The position numbers were made by a program, and so were the translations under genes. From Allomyces macrogynus ATCC 38327 (lineage: Eukaryota > Blastocladiomycota > Blastocladiomycetes > Blastocladiales > Blastocladiaceae), in NCBI GenBank assembly GCA_000151295.1, contig GG745359.1, positions 166,617 to 230,616 on the forward strand: 64,000 nucleotides of DNA, written 5' to 3'. Every line of letters starts with the position of its first letter. Position 1 is the first letter of the stretch. Positions 22,510-33,529 of the stretch are shown here, piece after piece. The notes below the pieces were generated by a model. The model saw only the letters and a list, made by a program, of their open reading frames with translations, did not search any database and had not been told where the DNA came from.

Positions 22510-22941
22510 TCCGTCGCGGGCACGAAGACCAATCAGTCCACGAGAGGAGGAGAGGATAGATGCTGCGGTGGCCGCGTGGGACGCGGGCGAGGAGGGTGAG
22601 GGGGTGGTTGTTGTGGTTGAGTCCGAATCGATACGGATTGTTTCCCGTTATTGCCCTCAAGTTTTGAAACGTCACTGGACCGTGTCTGAGTTTTCTCGAA
22701 GGTGTCGATGCCGGCGCAGGCTTTCCGTTCGGTGCGCTGTCGTCGCGCTCTCAACGGCCGCTCCAACCGGTCGCTTCGTCGACGCCCGCGCAGGCCCGCG
22801 CACCACGTCCTTTCGCCCGCGAAGTCGTTCTCTGCTCGCCGCTTCATTTTAGCCTGCACCAACTTCCACGGCCAACTGTCCATCAACAGCCAGCAGCACT
22901 CCACGCCCCAACTCCCCGACCCAGCAACTCGCCGCACGACC
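22510..22941. other. Intergenic between SRAP relic and PhoD-like gene
   Basis: The coding-like frame of the SRAP tail (acidic, Lys/Arg/Glu-rich) fades by about 22,620. The remainder is probably the PhoD-like promoter. No other gene seen. Confidence 0.45.
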
Positions 22942-24909
22942 ATGGCCACGACAACCGACGCAATACCCTCACCGACGCGCCTCTTCTGGTCGGGCGCCGT
23001 CAACTCGACCGCCTTCTCGGCGCGCGCGCAGGTCGCGCCCGGCGAAACCGTGCTCGTCAGTACCGACCTCACGTTCCCGCAAGCCGCGATCGTACGCGCG
23101 CTACCCGTGTCGGCAGCCAACATGACCGTGTCCGAGGACCGCGACGGCGTCGCGTTCAAGGGGGTCAATATCGCGAAAATCGACGTGAGGAAACTGCGCG
23201 CGAGCACGACCTACTATCTCGGCGTGTCCGGGAATGGGGGTGGTGGAAAAGTGACCCCGATTGGACGGGTCGCCACGTTCCCGCCCGAGAACGAGCCGCT
23301 GAGTTTCCAGTTTGCGGCCGGGTCATGCGCAAAGTGGCAGTCGGACGGTACGCGCGCGAACATTGCACACGTCGAATCAAGGGATCGGGTTGGCTGAAGA
23401 CGGCGGCGGCGCGTAGTGGGCAAGACGTACGGCGAGATTGCCGGGTGGAATCCACTGTTCATGGTGCAGCACGGCGACTTGTTTTACGGCGACATTGCCA
23501 CTAACGACAAGGCGCTCTACAAGGACCAGTACATGACGGTCTTCAAGGAGTCGGCGCAGCTGCAGTTTTTCGCGAATCGGCCCGTGTTCTACATTTACGG
23601 TGCGTGAACTTGGGCCTTGTCGGTTGCTGGACCGGATCTAATGCTGTCGACCACCCGGAATAGATGACCACGATTTTGGACCAAACAACGCGTACGTTCT
23701 TCCCGCCGCGATCGATCGTTTGCCTTTCGGCTCCTCACTCTTTTGGGTACCCGCAGGGACGCATCGTCATCGAGCAAACCCGCTGCGCTCTGGGCCTACG
23801 ACGCGTTCACGCCGCACCTGCCCCTGCAATCCGACAACGGCACCCCCGTCGGATTCCAGGCGTTCACCGTCGGCCGCGTGCGATTCATCATGACCGACCT
23901 GCGCAGTGCAGCGACCGGCTCGCTCGCTGCGTCACCAACGGTCCTCGGCGCCGCGCAGCGCGGGTGGCTCCTCAACGAGCTCGGCAATTTCCAGCGGTAC
24001 AAGCTGGTACCTACGCTGACTTGATCGATCTCGCCCCTTGCTTGTCCACCGGCTCACCTCGCGCTCCTCCTCGGTCTAGATGGTGTGGGTCAGTACGACC
24101 CCATGGTCTGGCGCGCCCGATCCGGGCGATGACGCGTGGGCCGGGTACCCGGCCGAACGCACGCAAATCGCCGACGCCATGGTCTCGCTCGGCGTGAATA
24201 ACTTGGTCATGGTCGCGGGCGACGCGCACATGCTCGCGATCGATGACGGGACCAACACGGATTTCAGTACGGGTGGGTCCGGCGCCGGGTTCCCGATTTT
24301 GCAGGCCGGTCCGCTCGGTAACTACGGATCGGCCAAGGGTGCGTTTGAATCTTTTGGCGCTTGAACGAGGGACTTGCAGCTCACCGACGCGTCTTACCGA
24401 ACCTAGGCGGAGCTTACACTGGCGGGTGCCACGCCTACTGGTACTACCCAAACTACCAATACGCGATGGTCTCTGTCTCCGACAGCAACACTTCGACCTG
24501 CGTCACGTTTGACGGGTACACGCTTGGCCGCGTGCGCGTCCTCGACTCGTTCACGCGGTGCCTCGACGCGACTTCCAACACGCTCATGGCCACGACCCGC
24601 GGCGACGGAACGGCCAAACACTGCACGATCCCGTGGTTCCCGACATGGGTCTGGGCCGTGATCGTCTCGTTTCTCGTAATCGCGCTCGGGATTGTCGGCG
24701 CGGTCGTCTGGAAACTCGGCGATGGCCGCGGATGGTGGGACCAGTTCCAGCCGTGCACGCGCCGGAAGCGCCGCATGGGCGGGAAACATGAGTCCACCTG
24801 GGATGATGAAATGGCGTTGCAGACGGATCCGGTCCTGTTGGGGCTCGCACCACCGCTGGCGCCACCAGGGGCGGAGGAGGGTGCGGCGGGAGCGGATAAG
24901 CAGAAGTGA
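22942..24909 (+). CDS. PhoD-like metallophosphatase with C-terminal membrane anchor, six exons
   Basis: Exons 22942-23347, 23417-23599, 23664-23691 (28 nt), 23757-24006, 24080-24338 and 24407-24909 give 542 residues with all phases consistent. PhoD enzymes hydrolyse phosphate mono- or diesters with a metal centre. An N-terminal beta domain (RLFWSGAVNSTAF) leads to GSCAKWQSD, then HGDLFYGD, DDHDFGPNNA (assembled across exons 2-4) and VAGDAHM, the metal-binding motifs of the superfamily. Further on are a Cys-containing segment and one membrane span at about 449-472 (WVWAVIVSFLVIALGIVGAVVW) followed by a basic cytoplasmic tail. No signal peptide follows the chosen ATG; an upstream exon may have been missed, or the topology is unusual. 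Substrate unknown. Confidence 0.88.
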
Positions 24910-26215
24910 TGGAATAGACGTCGATTGAACGTACGGATTTGTTGCCGAGACATGCAAGCAGTGGGTGTGGTGGTGGATCAAGTTGGGCAACGAATCAAAT
25001 GATGGCTGCGATCAATTCTTTGGGCTTGGCCTGATGCGATCATCTCACCAAACGGTGGGGAACCTCCCCGCCGAGAGCATTGTCGCCTTGAATGATTGGG
25101 TATCTTTTTCGACACGCCGAGCAAAAATCGAGCGAGGGCAGGCGGGCTTGGCTGTGCAAGGCTCAATCAGATCCGTGTCTCCCATTTCATGGCACACCGA
25201 AAGCTCGTTCCGAACGAGCTTGTACGGAATCGATCACGTCCCTCAAAATACCCGGCATTCATAACCAAGCGAGTGACCTGAAGAAGACGCTGAACCCCAA
25301 GGCACCGTGGCGTGCTCTCTGCATCAGGGCTCCTTCGCTCAACACCATCCTGACCAGATTACGGTGGATTGGGACCTGCAGTTGCTGGGTCTAATTGACA
25401 ATCAGTTGACCATGCTGTCGTCGGATTGTTGGCCGTGAGAACCCAACCGACCGAATACCGCACTGCCCAAACTATCCGTGCAGAACAAGATCTGCCCTGG
25501 CCACGACTTGCAGCAAGCTGGGTTTGTCATGACTACGGCTTGTGCAGAAGCATGCAAGATCACGGTGCGATGAGCGCCAGAATGACACAAACTGGGTGTT
25601 GTTGGTCAACACCGCTCATCTGGTGCGAAACCATGGTTCTCAGCCAAATTAAACAAAGCGGCTGGGGACCATTGGTTTATGTGGTTTCTTTGAGCTGAAA
25701 AGGTGCAAAGTGGCAGCGCCGCCAACAGGAGATTTAGTGAATTTTGATTTGAAGTCGAGTGTTGGCGTATCAAACCAAACCAACCAGGGCCCGACAAATT
25801 GTTTCTCGTTTGCATTGGTGAATTATGAACGCCCTGAGTATGAATATTCGCAAGGGTAACGAAACAGTCTAGACAAGCGTGGGCCATGGAAGAAAGAGCG
25901 GTTCGAGCAAGGACGGTTTGAGCAAGAGCAGGTCAGGACGAGTATGAGCGACCAAAGCAACAGCGTCAGGTATCCTCATCCTGGCAGAGGTGGGAGTGGC
26001 CAAGTGGCAGCAGGAGGAGGGGTAACCCAGACGCTGGAGTTATCGGGACATAGCCAGGAATATGAAGTGGCGAAGAACAAACTACAAGAAAATGGCCCGA
26101 TGGCCAGGGCTTGTATCGTTCCAATCTTGCACGGTCTATTAGTCTTTCGATCTGCCAAGCATCCCAAGGAAATGAAAATCAAATCACGACCAAGAATCTG
26201 TATTTTTTTCCACTC
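24910..26215. other. Intergenic between convergent PhoD-like and DnaJ genes
   Basis: Lower GC than the genes but CpG is not depleted, unlike the three islands. Only short shadow ORFs. No repeat or RNA gene recognised. Confidence 0.45.
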
Positions 26216-27542
26216 TTACTGCGTCGCACATTGCACTCCCGGCCCGCCGCGCGGGTCGTCATCATCATCGCCATCGTCGTGGGTTGCGCCGCCAGGTCGC
26301 CGCCCGTTCGCCGATGTGCCAGCGCGTGCGTTTGGGTCCGGGTCGGCCAACACCACCTCCTCGACTTCACCTTCGAGTCGCGGCAACGGCGGTCGTGGCG
26401 GCAGAGCCTGCTCGAGCAATGCAAACTTCTCGGGTGTCATCTCTGCGGCGGTCGGGAACTGAACATTGAACTTGATGTAGAGGTCGCCCGGGTGATGCGT
26501 ACGCTCAGTCGGGAACCCCTCCTCAGGGACGACCTTGACGGTGCCCGGCGCGAGAATCTCACCGGGCACGACCGACACGAGCAAGTGCCGGCCGTCGAGG
26601 TGCGTGACGACAAACTGGCCACCGGCGAGCGCCGTCAACAAGTCGACCGTCTGCTCCATGTGCAAGTTGCTGCCGTCGCGCTTGAACACTGGGTGCGGTT
26701 TCTGCTGCAACACAATCACCACATCGCCCGGCTCGATCCCCGGCGCCTGGTCGGCCTCGCCCGCAAACGTGATCTTGGTCCCGTCGGCCATCCCCTTGTC
26801 GATGTGCACCTCGAGCACCTTGCGCTCCGAGACCACCTTCTCGCCATTGCAATCCGGGCACCGGTCGCGCGCCGACAGCGTGGTTCCTTGGCCGTTACAG
26901 TCGCCGCACGGCATCTGCACCTGTTGAATCATGGGTCCGAGCTGGCGCACTTGCACGCGGACGCCCTGGCCGCGGCACGACGCACACGTCTGCTCCGCGG
27001 CGCCCGCACGAGCACCGGATCCACGGCACGTGCCACACAGCACCGACTTCTTGAGCGCGAGCTTACTCGTCTTGCCGCGGTACAGGCCCTCGAGCGAGAC
27101 GGGCAGCGCGTGGGCCACGTCGCGGCCGCGCCTCGGGCCGGAGGGACGTTGCCGCTCACCGCCTTGGCTGAAGAGCTGCTCGAAGAGACCGCCCATGCCC
27201 ATCCCGCCCATGCCGTCCATGCCGGGAGGACCGCCGCGCTCCACGCCCTCCTCGCCAAACTGGTCGTACAGCTGCCGCTTGTGCTCGTCGGAGAGAATGT
27301 CGTAGGCGCGCTGCACGTTCTGGAACTGCTCCTTGGCGTCGGGTGCGCGGTTGCGGTCCGGGTCTGTGCGGAGGTGCGGACGCCCGTGGTCAGGGGGGAC
27401 GACGATCACTTGGAAATAGACAAGGCTGTCATCGACACGTACGCAGCTTGTGCGCGAGCTTGCGATAGGCCGACCGGATCTTGGCGTCGTCGGCGTCGGG
27501 CGAGACGCCGAGCAGGTCGTAGAGCTTGGTGTCGCGCGACAT
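26216..27542 (-). CDS. Type I DnaJ (Hsp40) co-chaperone with farnesylation box
   Basis: Minus-strand exons 27542-27443 and 27363-26216 (donor GTACGT, acceptor CACAG) give 415 residues, close to yeast Ydj1 (409). It delivers clients to Hsp70 and stimulates its ATPase. The J domain starts KLYDLLGVSPDADDAKIRSA, and the HPD tripeptide is rebuilt exactly across the intron (C plus AC CCG GAC). A Gly/Phe-rich segment follows, then four zinc motifs (CGTCRGSG, CASCRGQG, CGDCNGQG, CPDCNGEK) and the client-binding domains. The C-terminus CATQ is a CaaX box whose Gln favours farnesylation, placing the protein at ER and mitochondrial membranes as Ydj1 is. A TATATAT lies about 180 bp upstream. The identification is secure. 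Confidence 0.97.
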
Positions 27543-27722
27543 TTTGGCGTAGGTCGGTGGAGATCAGCTGGAATGAGAACGCTTCGTGGTGCGGGTCGTC
27601 GTCGCGTGGGAGGTGTCGTCGCAACGTCGCGTTGGGCGGGTTCAAGCGAGAGTCGCAGCGTGTTCTAGTCGCCAGCGCCGCGAGAGATGGAGCAGAACCG
27701 CGGGCCGCGGGGACGCTGCCGG

Positions 27723-27729
27723 TATATAT
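27723..27729 (-). promoter_or_regulatory. Possible TATA box upstream of DnaJ
   Basis: TATATAT, symmetrical on both strands, 181 bp upstream of the DnaJ ATG. A TATA-driven promoter is common for stress-induced chaperones; no clear heat-shock element array was seen. Confidence 0.35.
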
Positions 27730-28223
27730 CGCGCAAGGAGGCGGCGCATGGCGTGGATGAGCACGTCGTGGGCGTGTCGGACGTCGCTGCGGTTTCTTTC
27801 GAGCTGTCGGGGGAACGGCTTGGTGCTGCTTCGGCGCGCTTCGTCCAAGTTCAGTCCGCGCCAGCCTCGAGTGACAGGTCTGACAGGCGGCTGCGTCAGT
27901 GGCCCGAAATCGCTTCCCGCCACATCACTTCCTTGTCCAGCTCGCTTCTCTTGCTTCCACGCTGGCCGGCATCCGAGGTTCCAACCCCCAAAGATTCAGA
28001 GCCACAGGCCAGCCGGTGTCGCCGAACTCGTTGTCTGGATTTGCGGGCCGAGAGTTTGCGTGCAGCCCGTCGCGGTCACGTGTGGGACAATTTCCAGCCT
28101 CCTCCTCTCGCTCGGTTCCCCATCTGGTCATCCACCCCCACACACACTTGATGCAAAATGAGACACAACATCCAGTCCAAATCTTCTCCACCCGATGGCC
28201 GGGGCCGACAACGACACGCGCGC

Positions 28224-28941
28224 TCACCCTTTCTTGTTCCTATGCTTCCGGTTCTTCGACCGCGGGCTTGGGACCACAAACCCGCCATTCCACGCACCGG
28301 GCCCCGCTTGCGGCGGCCGCGGCGTATTCAGCTGGCGCTACCGCCCCGCATTCGCGCCCATCAACGCCGCACCCGCACTCCCGTTAGGGTGCGCGAGCGG
28401 CGCGTCGGACTGCGGACGACAACGGCGTCCCCGGCACCGACCCAAACGGATCCTTCGTGTTCGCGATCGGCGTGAAGTGCGGGTCCGCCGCTGCCGGACG
28501 CGCGAGCCAGTTATTCGCCGGCGTCGCGGGCATGGTCCCAGCACCCCACCTTTGCGTGTGCGCGAGCGGCGTGCACGGCGGAGCTTTGACGAGAGTCACG
28601 GGAGTCGACACGTCCATGGCGTCGCCGACGGGCGGCGGCGGTGGGCCATTCCAACGAAATGTCACTCCCTCCGCCCACGCGGGCAAGGTCGACGCACGCA
28701 CCTCTCCCTCTGGAAGCGTGAATCGCGCGCGTCCACCCCGGTTGCAGCTGATCGTCTCTGCCGCTGCGGCGAGCCCCTTATGACCTGGAAATTATTCTCC
28801 ACCCAATCTCTGACGTCCACGATGCCCGACAACCCGGCACGACGTGCGCGCCACGCGACCCCCTTGACGTCAACTGCAACAGTAGCCACCACTGACCAAG
28901 AACACGAACCACCCCGCCACGCCGGCAAGCACGCAATTCAT
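28224..28941 (-). CDS. Putative small secreted protein, three exons
   Basis: Minus-strand exons 28941-28890, 28784-28411 and 28337-28224 give 179 residues. No single frame is long, but protein-like sequence continues across a 73-nt intron (donor GTCCGA, acceptor GGTAG) in phase 0 and across a 105-nt intron in phase 1. The first 18 residues (MNCVLAGVAGWFVFLVSG) look like a signal peptide. The body holds two cysteines (ISCNRGG and APPCTPL), RARFTLPEGEVRASTLPAWA, and a middle region with WGAG, NNWLARP and HFTPIANTKDPFG. The end is very basic (SKNRKHRNKKG). No family recognised. Exon 1 is the weakest part; without it the product would have no signal peptide. The neighbouring in-frame TAG falls inside the proposed intron. 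Confidence 0.45.
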
Positions 28942-30489
28942 TTCGACGACTGCATCAACCACGTTCCCTGCCGAAATAATTGCTGAACCGGGTGGATGCA
29001 AGCCCTCCACCCCCTGTCGCCGCAAGCAGCAGGCCTGAGTGTGGCACGTCAACACGCATGATCATGCCCGCCCCAGACGGCATCGTTGCGGAAATCAGAA
29101 AAGACCACGCCCGCGCTTCTACAATAGACAAGCAGGACGGCGCGCTGTGGTGCGCGGCCGTAGAAGCGAATGGCGGACCCGTGCCAGCAAGTCGGAAGCG
29201 TGGCGACTAGCATGGACAATCACCACAACGGTAGCAAACCGCACAGGACCGTACGCATGGACGAGCACAAGGAGAGTTGAGGAGCGACGTGCCAACCGAG
29301 GGGCAGTGCTGCCACCTACTCCACCCGTCTGTGAACGCAATCGTCTCGTCTACTTAAGCACAGTGCTTGACCAAATCAACCTTGTCCAACAGGTAAGCAT
29401 CAACTGTGCGTGCGAATTGCCCTCAACGCGGCCATGCACACCAAAGACACATGTCAAGGCCATTAACACTCATGGTAACGGCAGGCATTGGCAGTGGTGT
29501 GGTTGCCGCGAATGGTAGCGCACGACATCGATCGTGACCAGGACCGATTGCATGATTCCATGCTGATCAAGAGGACGGACTCACATGGCGGCCGCAAACT
29601 GATCCGCCTACCTGTTGACCAGAGCACAAACAAACCGCACAGTACTGTGTAAGTGGGCGAACGCAGATGCAAGATGACGACGGAGTCATTGTCTTCACCT
29701 TCTCCATCTAATCGTGCCCGCATCTGGGCTCGATTCTCCTATTGCAACGAGGCGTGTGGCAACATCAACCATCAACAGGTAAACAGGTAAGCATTCCTCT
29801 CTTGCGCGCGTCGTTCTCGGCGCGCTCCAGGATGATGGAGAGCCCCTACGACGGTCCTCGAGGCTATCTACTCGAGCGGTAGGCGTGGCGTGGGCGTGGT
29901 TGTCGCGAAAGGAGACGATCCGCGGTCAGCATGCGTGAGGACGAGCGTTTCCAGGCCGCGTGGCGTAAAGTGACAGACGAACGTTTACGTCGGCGAGACC
30001 TTCTCCACTGATTTGGCTCCACGTGACAAGTGGATGATGTTTTGGAACATCCTCAGGGCAGAGCCGTGCACTAAATCCTCAGGGTAGGTCCTGCCCTGCA
30101 CAGAAGTCTCCGTCGAAACCAACCTCGTTCAGACCAGCGTGCCTCAGACAAAAACCTGAGAGAAGCGCGCAAGCGATCCGTCTATTCCAATTTCAAACCA
30201 CCGGTCCTCGTCTCTGGACACAACACAAGAATGCAAGCACCCAACGGAAAAGGGTTCAAAGAACAAAAAAGACCTCGTCCGGCCTGTTCCGGTTGCGGCA
30301 GGCCCCCGAGGTCGAGAGGAAGGAAAGAAAAATGGTTGCAAAAGAAGATAAGCAAACGGACAGAGCAACCACCCACCTCGGGCGGCCCTCTCCTCGAAGA
30401 AAAAAAGAGATTCTAAGCTGTGTCGCCCACACGGCACTGCTTCGCCAGGTCACCACCGCGCACTGCACGCGGCGACAGACACCCTTCGT
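28942..30489. other. Intergenic, no gene recognised
   Basis: Mixed composition. The string AACAGGTAAGCAT occurs twice (near 29,388 and 29,775). ORFs are short and dissimilar to known families. The last 300 bp is A-rich and lies downstream of the aquaglyceroporin. Confidence 0.4.
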
Positions 30490-31507
30490 CTAATTGTCGG
30501 CCTCGCCAAAGAAGCAGAAGGCCTTGAACATGTACCCGCCAAACACGCCGCCCAAAACGGGCGCGACAATCGGGATCCAAAAGTAGCCTTCAAACGCCGT
30601 AAACACCTCGGCGCCGTACCCGCACACAAACGACGCGAGCCGCGGCCCGAAATCACGCGCCGGGTTGAGCGCGTACCCCGTCTCGACACCGAGCGCAACA
30701 CCAATTGTCAAAACCAACAGACCCACGGCGATGGGGCCGTACGTCTTCGGCGCGACCGAGTTGCGCGCGTCACCCACGGCGTAAATGCCCGCGAGCAGGA
30801 TCGACGTGGCAATGAACTCGGAAAAGAAGGCGCCGACGGTCGTCATGTAGCCCGCCGGATAGGTGGCGAAAATGCCCGCCGTCGCGATGGAGGAGACTTC
30901 CTTGGGCGCATTGCGCTGCGGGACCGTGCGCACACCGCCGTCATACGCGTCGATGGCCGAGTAGTAGTTGAGGAACACGACAATGGCGGCCAGGAACGCG
31001 CCGAGCATTTGCGCGAGAATGTAGCCGGGCACTTTGCGCCACGGGAACCCTTGGTGCACCGCGAGCGAGACCGTCACGGACGGGTTCAAGTGCGCGCCCG
31101 ACTGGTGGCCCGAAACGTAGATGCCGAAGACGACGGCCAGGCACCATCCGATGTGGCTATTTTATCATGATGCCGCGAATCGCAGGTCAGCAAAATGTAT
31201 CCTCTTCATCGACCCCCCCCCCCCCCCCCATGACCAACGCCGGCAACGATCCAATGGATCGGATCTATATCTGGCGCCCGTGGAACCATGAACCGAGGAC
31301 AACGTACATCGACAAGTGGTCGCCGGCCGACCCGTTCGACAGCACCGTCTGGGCGACGACGCCGTCACCAAACAGGAGCATCACGAACGTCCCAAAGAAC
31401 TCGCCGAGGTACTCGCGGTACTGCTGCTGGAACCGCGTCAGGGCGTTGCCCTTGACCTTGAGCGACCCTTGCTCGAGGGACGCGGCGCTCGGCTTGCTGT
31501 CGGCCAT
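30490..31507 (-). CDS. Aquaglyceroporin (MIP family)
   Basis: Minus-strand exons 31507-31308 and 31156-30490 (donor GTACGT) give 288 residues, the usual length. The channel passes water and glycerol or other small polyols across the plasma membrane. The N-terminal span (EYLGEFFGTFVMLLFGDGVV) precedes the splice, which rebuilds DHLSIHIGWCLAVVFGIYVSG. The first pore half-helix has NPS (GAHLNPSVTVSLAV) instead of NPA, as in some fungal Fps1-like channels; the second is NPARDFGPR, where Asp after Arg marks glycerol conductors. Six spans can be traced. Both termini are short, so the long regulatory tails of yeast Fps1 are missing. The 151-nt intron contains a C17 tract. Confidence 0.95.
31213..31229. 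repeat. Poly(C) tract, 17 nt, in the aquaglyceroporin intron
   Basis: Uninterrupted run (G17 on the transcribed sense strand of the gene), in the middle of the only intron. G17 in the pre-mRNA could form a quadruplex. Confidence 0.9.
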
Positions 31508-33529
31508 GGTACTCGGTCTCAGGTCGTTGTGGGCGTCAGTCGGGATCCGCGTATGGGCGGCGTGGAGAGCTCGAGTGCAGCGTGAGGTGGGGCGCTGAAG
31601 CGAGATGCGGCGATCTATGTACGCGCGAGCGCAACGTCGAGGTCGGTTCGCACGCGGGGTAGTGCGATGCAGGAACTGAACGAGAGAGGTTCGGGCGCGC
31701 GAGAGCCGAGGTGGGGGATCGCTGCATCTTTATACCGGGCCGACCGTTTCCAAGGGCGGGAAAAGGCGCAACTGACGACGCCAACGCATGGTGGCCCGGC
31801 TCTTGGGTTGCGAGGCCGAGAGGGGCGCGCAGCTGGTAAGCACAACCCAACATCATCGCAGGTTCAGCCGTTGCGCCGCACAAGGACCTGGTTTCGGTCG
31901 GCGAGAACAGGAATGAGCAATGGCGTCGGCCCCTGGCCCGAAAGAAAGGGGATTTTGGCCCTTGGGCAAAACGGTTGAACATGCGCGCGACGACAAGACG
32001 CGCAACTGGGTCCCCTCTGCTGAAATGGGCCACATGGCGTCGGGCCAGAAGGATGAGTTCGCAGATGTGGCGACGGCGAGCTGAGCTGAGATGGCCGACG
32101 AGGCGCACGACCACGCGCGTGCGCACGGGCCGGTCAAGGACTCTCGGTGGCGACGGCCCGTCGCAAAGGGGTCGGTGGGGACAGGGATGGCGCCGCCTCA
32201 TTGGGCAGGTTTTCCGCACGTGGACGGCGGACGAGACTCTGTTCATGGGCTGGGCGCTCCAACTGGTGGAACGGCGTTGGACTGGAGGAGGAAGGGCGCT
32301 GAGAGTGTTGTGGATAATTTTCAAGGCGACGCAGTAGTCGCCACAGCCTTGGCCAAGGAAGAACGAGACAATAGTTTTTTTAAAACGTGGCAGGGAAATA
32401 AGGGCATGAAAGGACTGCGTTATGGGACCCGGCCGAGTTGTTGCTCGACTTGAACCCACACCACATAAAAGAAACGATGGAGGTGAAATTGTGACCGAAA
32501 ATTTTCTAACTTGGAAAATGGCCCAGTTGCAACCTGCATCACCCAGGCTGGTCCATGTTTTTGGCCCCAGCGCGGGGGCTACGCCACAGAAACAATCCAC
32601 AACTGTTTCTTCGGTTGTTTGACGTTGTTTCGGTCCAGTGCTTGTCAAGACTCAAGCAACCTGAAAATACAGACAGGGTCGATTTGGCGCAAGGGTACGT
32701 GCGGTCGTGCGCAAGGAAAGGTTGGATTTGCTAGAGAGTCGGGGGCTGAGAGGTCAGACGCGCCATGACCCCGGGGCGCGATGATAGTGAACGGCTCGGG
32801 TTTGCAGCGGTCGATCCACGCTCGCCAGCGGCGCGCAAGGGCTGTGTACCACACGAATGGTACATCAGCAAGCTATCCAATGATTTGCGGCAAGTTGGGC
32901 GCTGTCGTCTGCCATGGACGTGCCGGAACTTCGCCGTCGCGACGGTAACGGATCATCGACGAGCGAGTGGAGTGGAGGATGGTGCGGCGAGATTGACGTG
33001 GACGGCTGGCGAAACCGCCCCGAAAATAGATGCAAGAACACGAAAAAGCGCTTGAAAAATTGGACGCGGCCCACGCTTGGAGCAGCAAACAAAAAGACGA
33101 GAAAAGCAGGTGGGATTTCACAGCGCTGAACTTTCCTTCGCGTTACGCGAAATGCCTGTTCCGCCGCGTTTTGCGTAAGACGAAAGGCGCCTTTTCTCGT
33201 GGTCGTTCACTTCCCGCCACGACGACAAAGTCAACGACAAACCGGACGACGCTCATCCACGACGACGAGCAAAGGCTCGCGGCAGCCCCACTCGCTGCAA
33301 ACCGAACAATAATAGACGGCACACCGCACGGCACCTGTACCACGCCCGTGCTGCCCCTCCTGGCCCGCGTCGGCTCAACCTGGCTCCAGAAAGCGAGACG
33401 CTTCCCTGCGCTCTTCACCCGTCAGCTGGCATCCGATCTCCGTTCTGCAAACGAAACAAGCTCGCCAACGACGTTAATTTGCCTGTCCACCGGACCGGCA
33501 GCCCGACGCTCGCGTTGTTCCCATTCTCA
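31508..33529. other. Divergent promoter region, aquaglyceroporin and Rim15-type kinase
   Basis: About 2 kb. A 370-codon minus ORF at 31536-32648 has Arg/Pro/Ser-rich shadow composition and is rejected as a gene. The segment next to 33,530 is A/C-rich, typical of a leader. No other element called. Confidence 0.45.

Noticed and set aside
21837..28350. Reassignment of UAG as a sense codon, suggested by in-frame TAGs at 21837 and near 28339
   Set aside because: TAG is the natural stop of the C2-domain, aquaglyceroporin, DAHP synthase, MTR4 and second methyltransferase genes here; the second TAG is removed by a normal 73-nt intron.
31536..32648. 370-codon minus-strand ORF beyond the aquaglyceroporin start
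   Set aside because: Arg/Pro/Ser/His-rich with no fold-like pattern; typical GC-rich open frame in promoter DNA.
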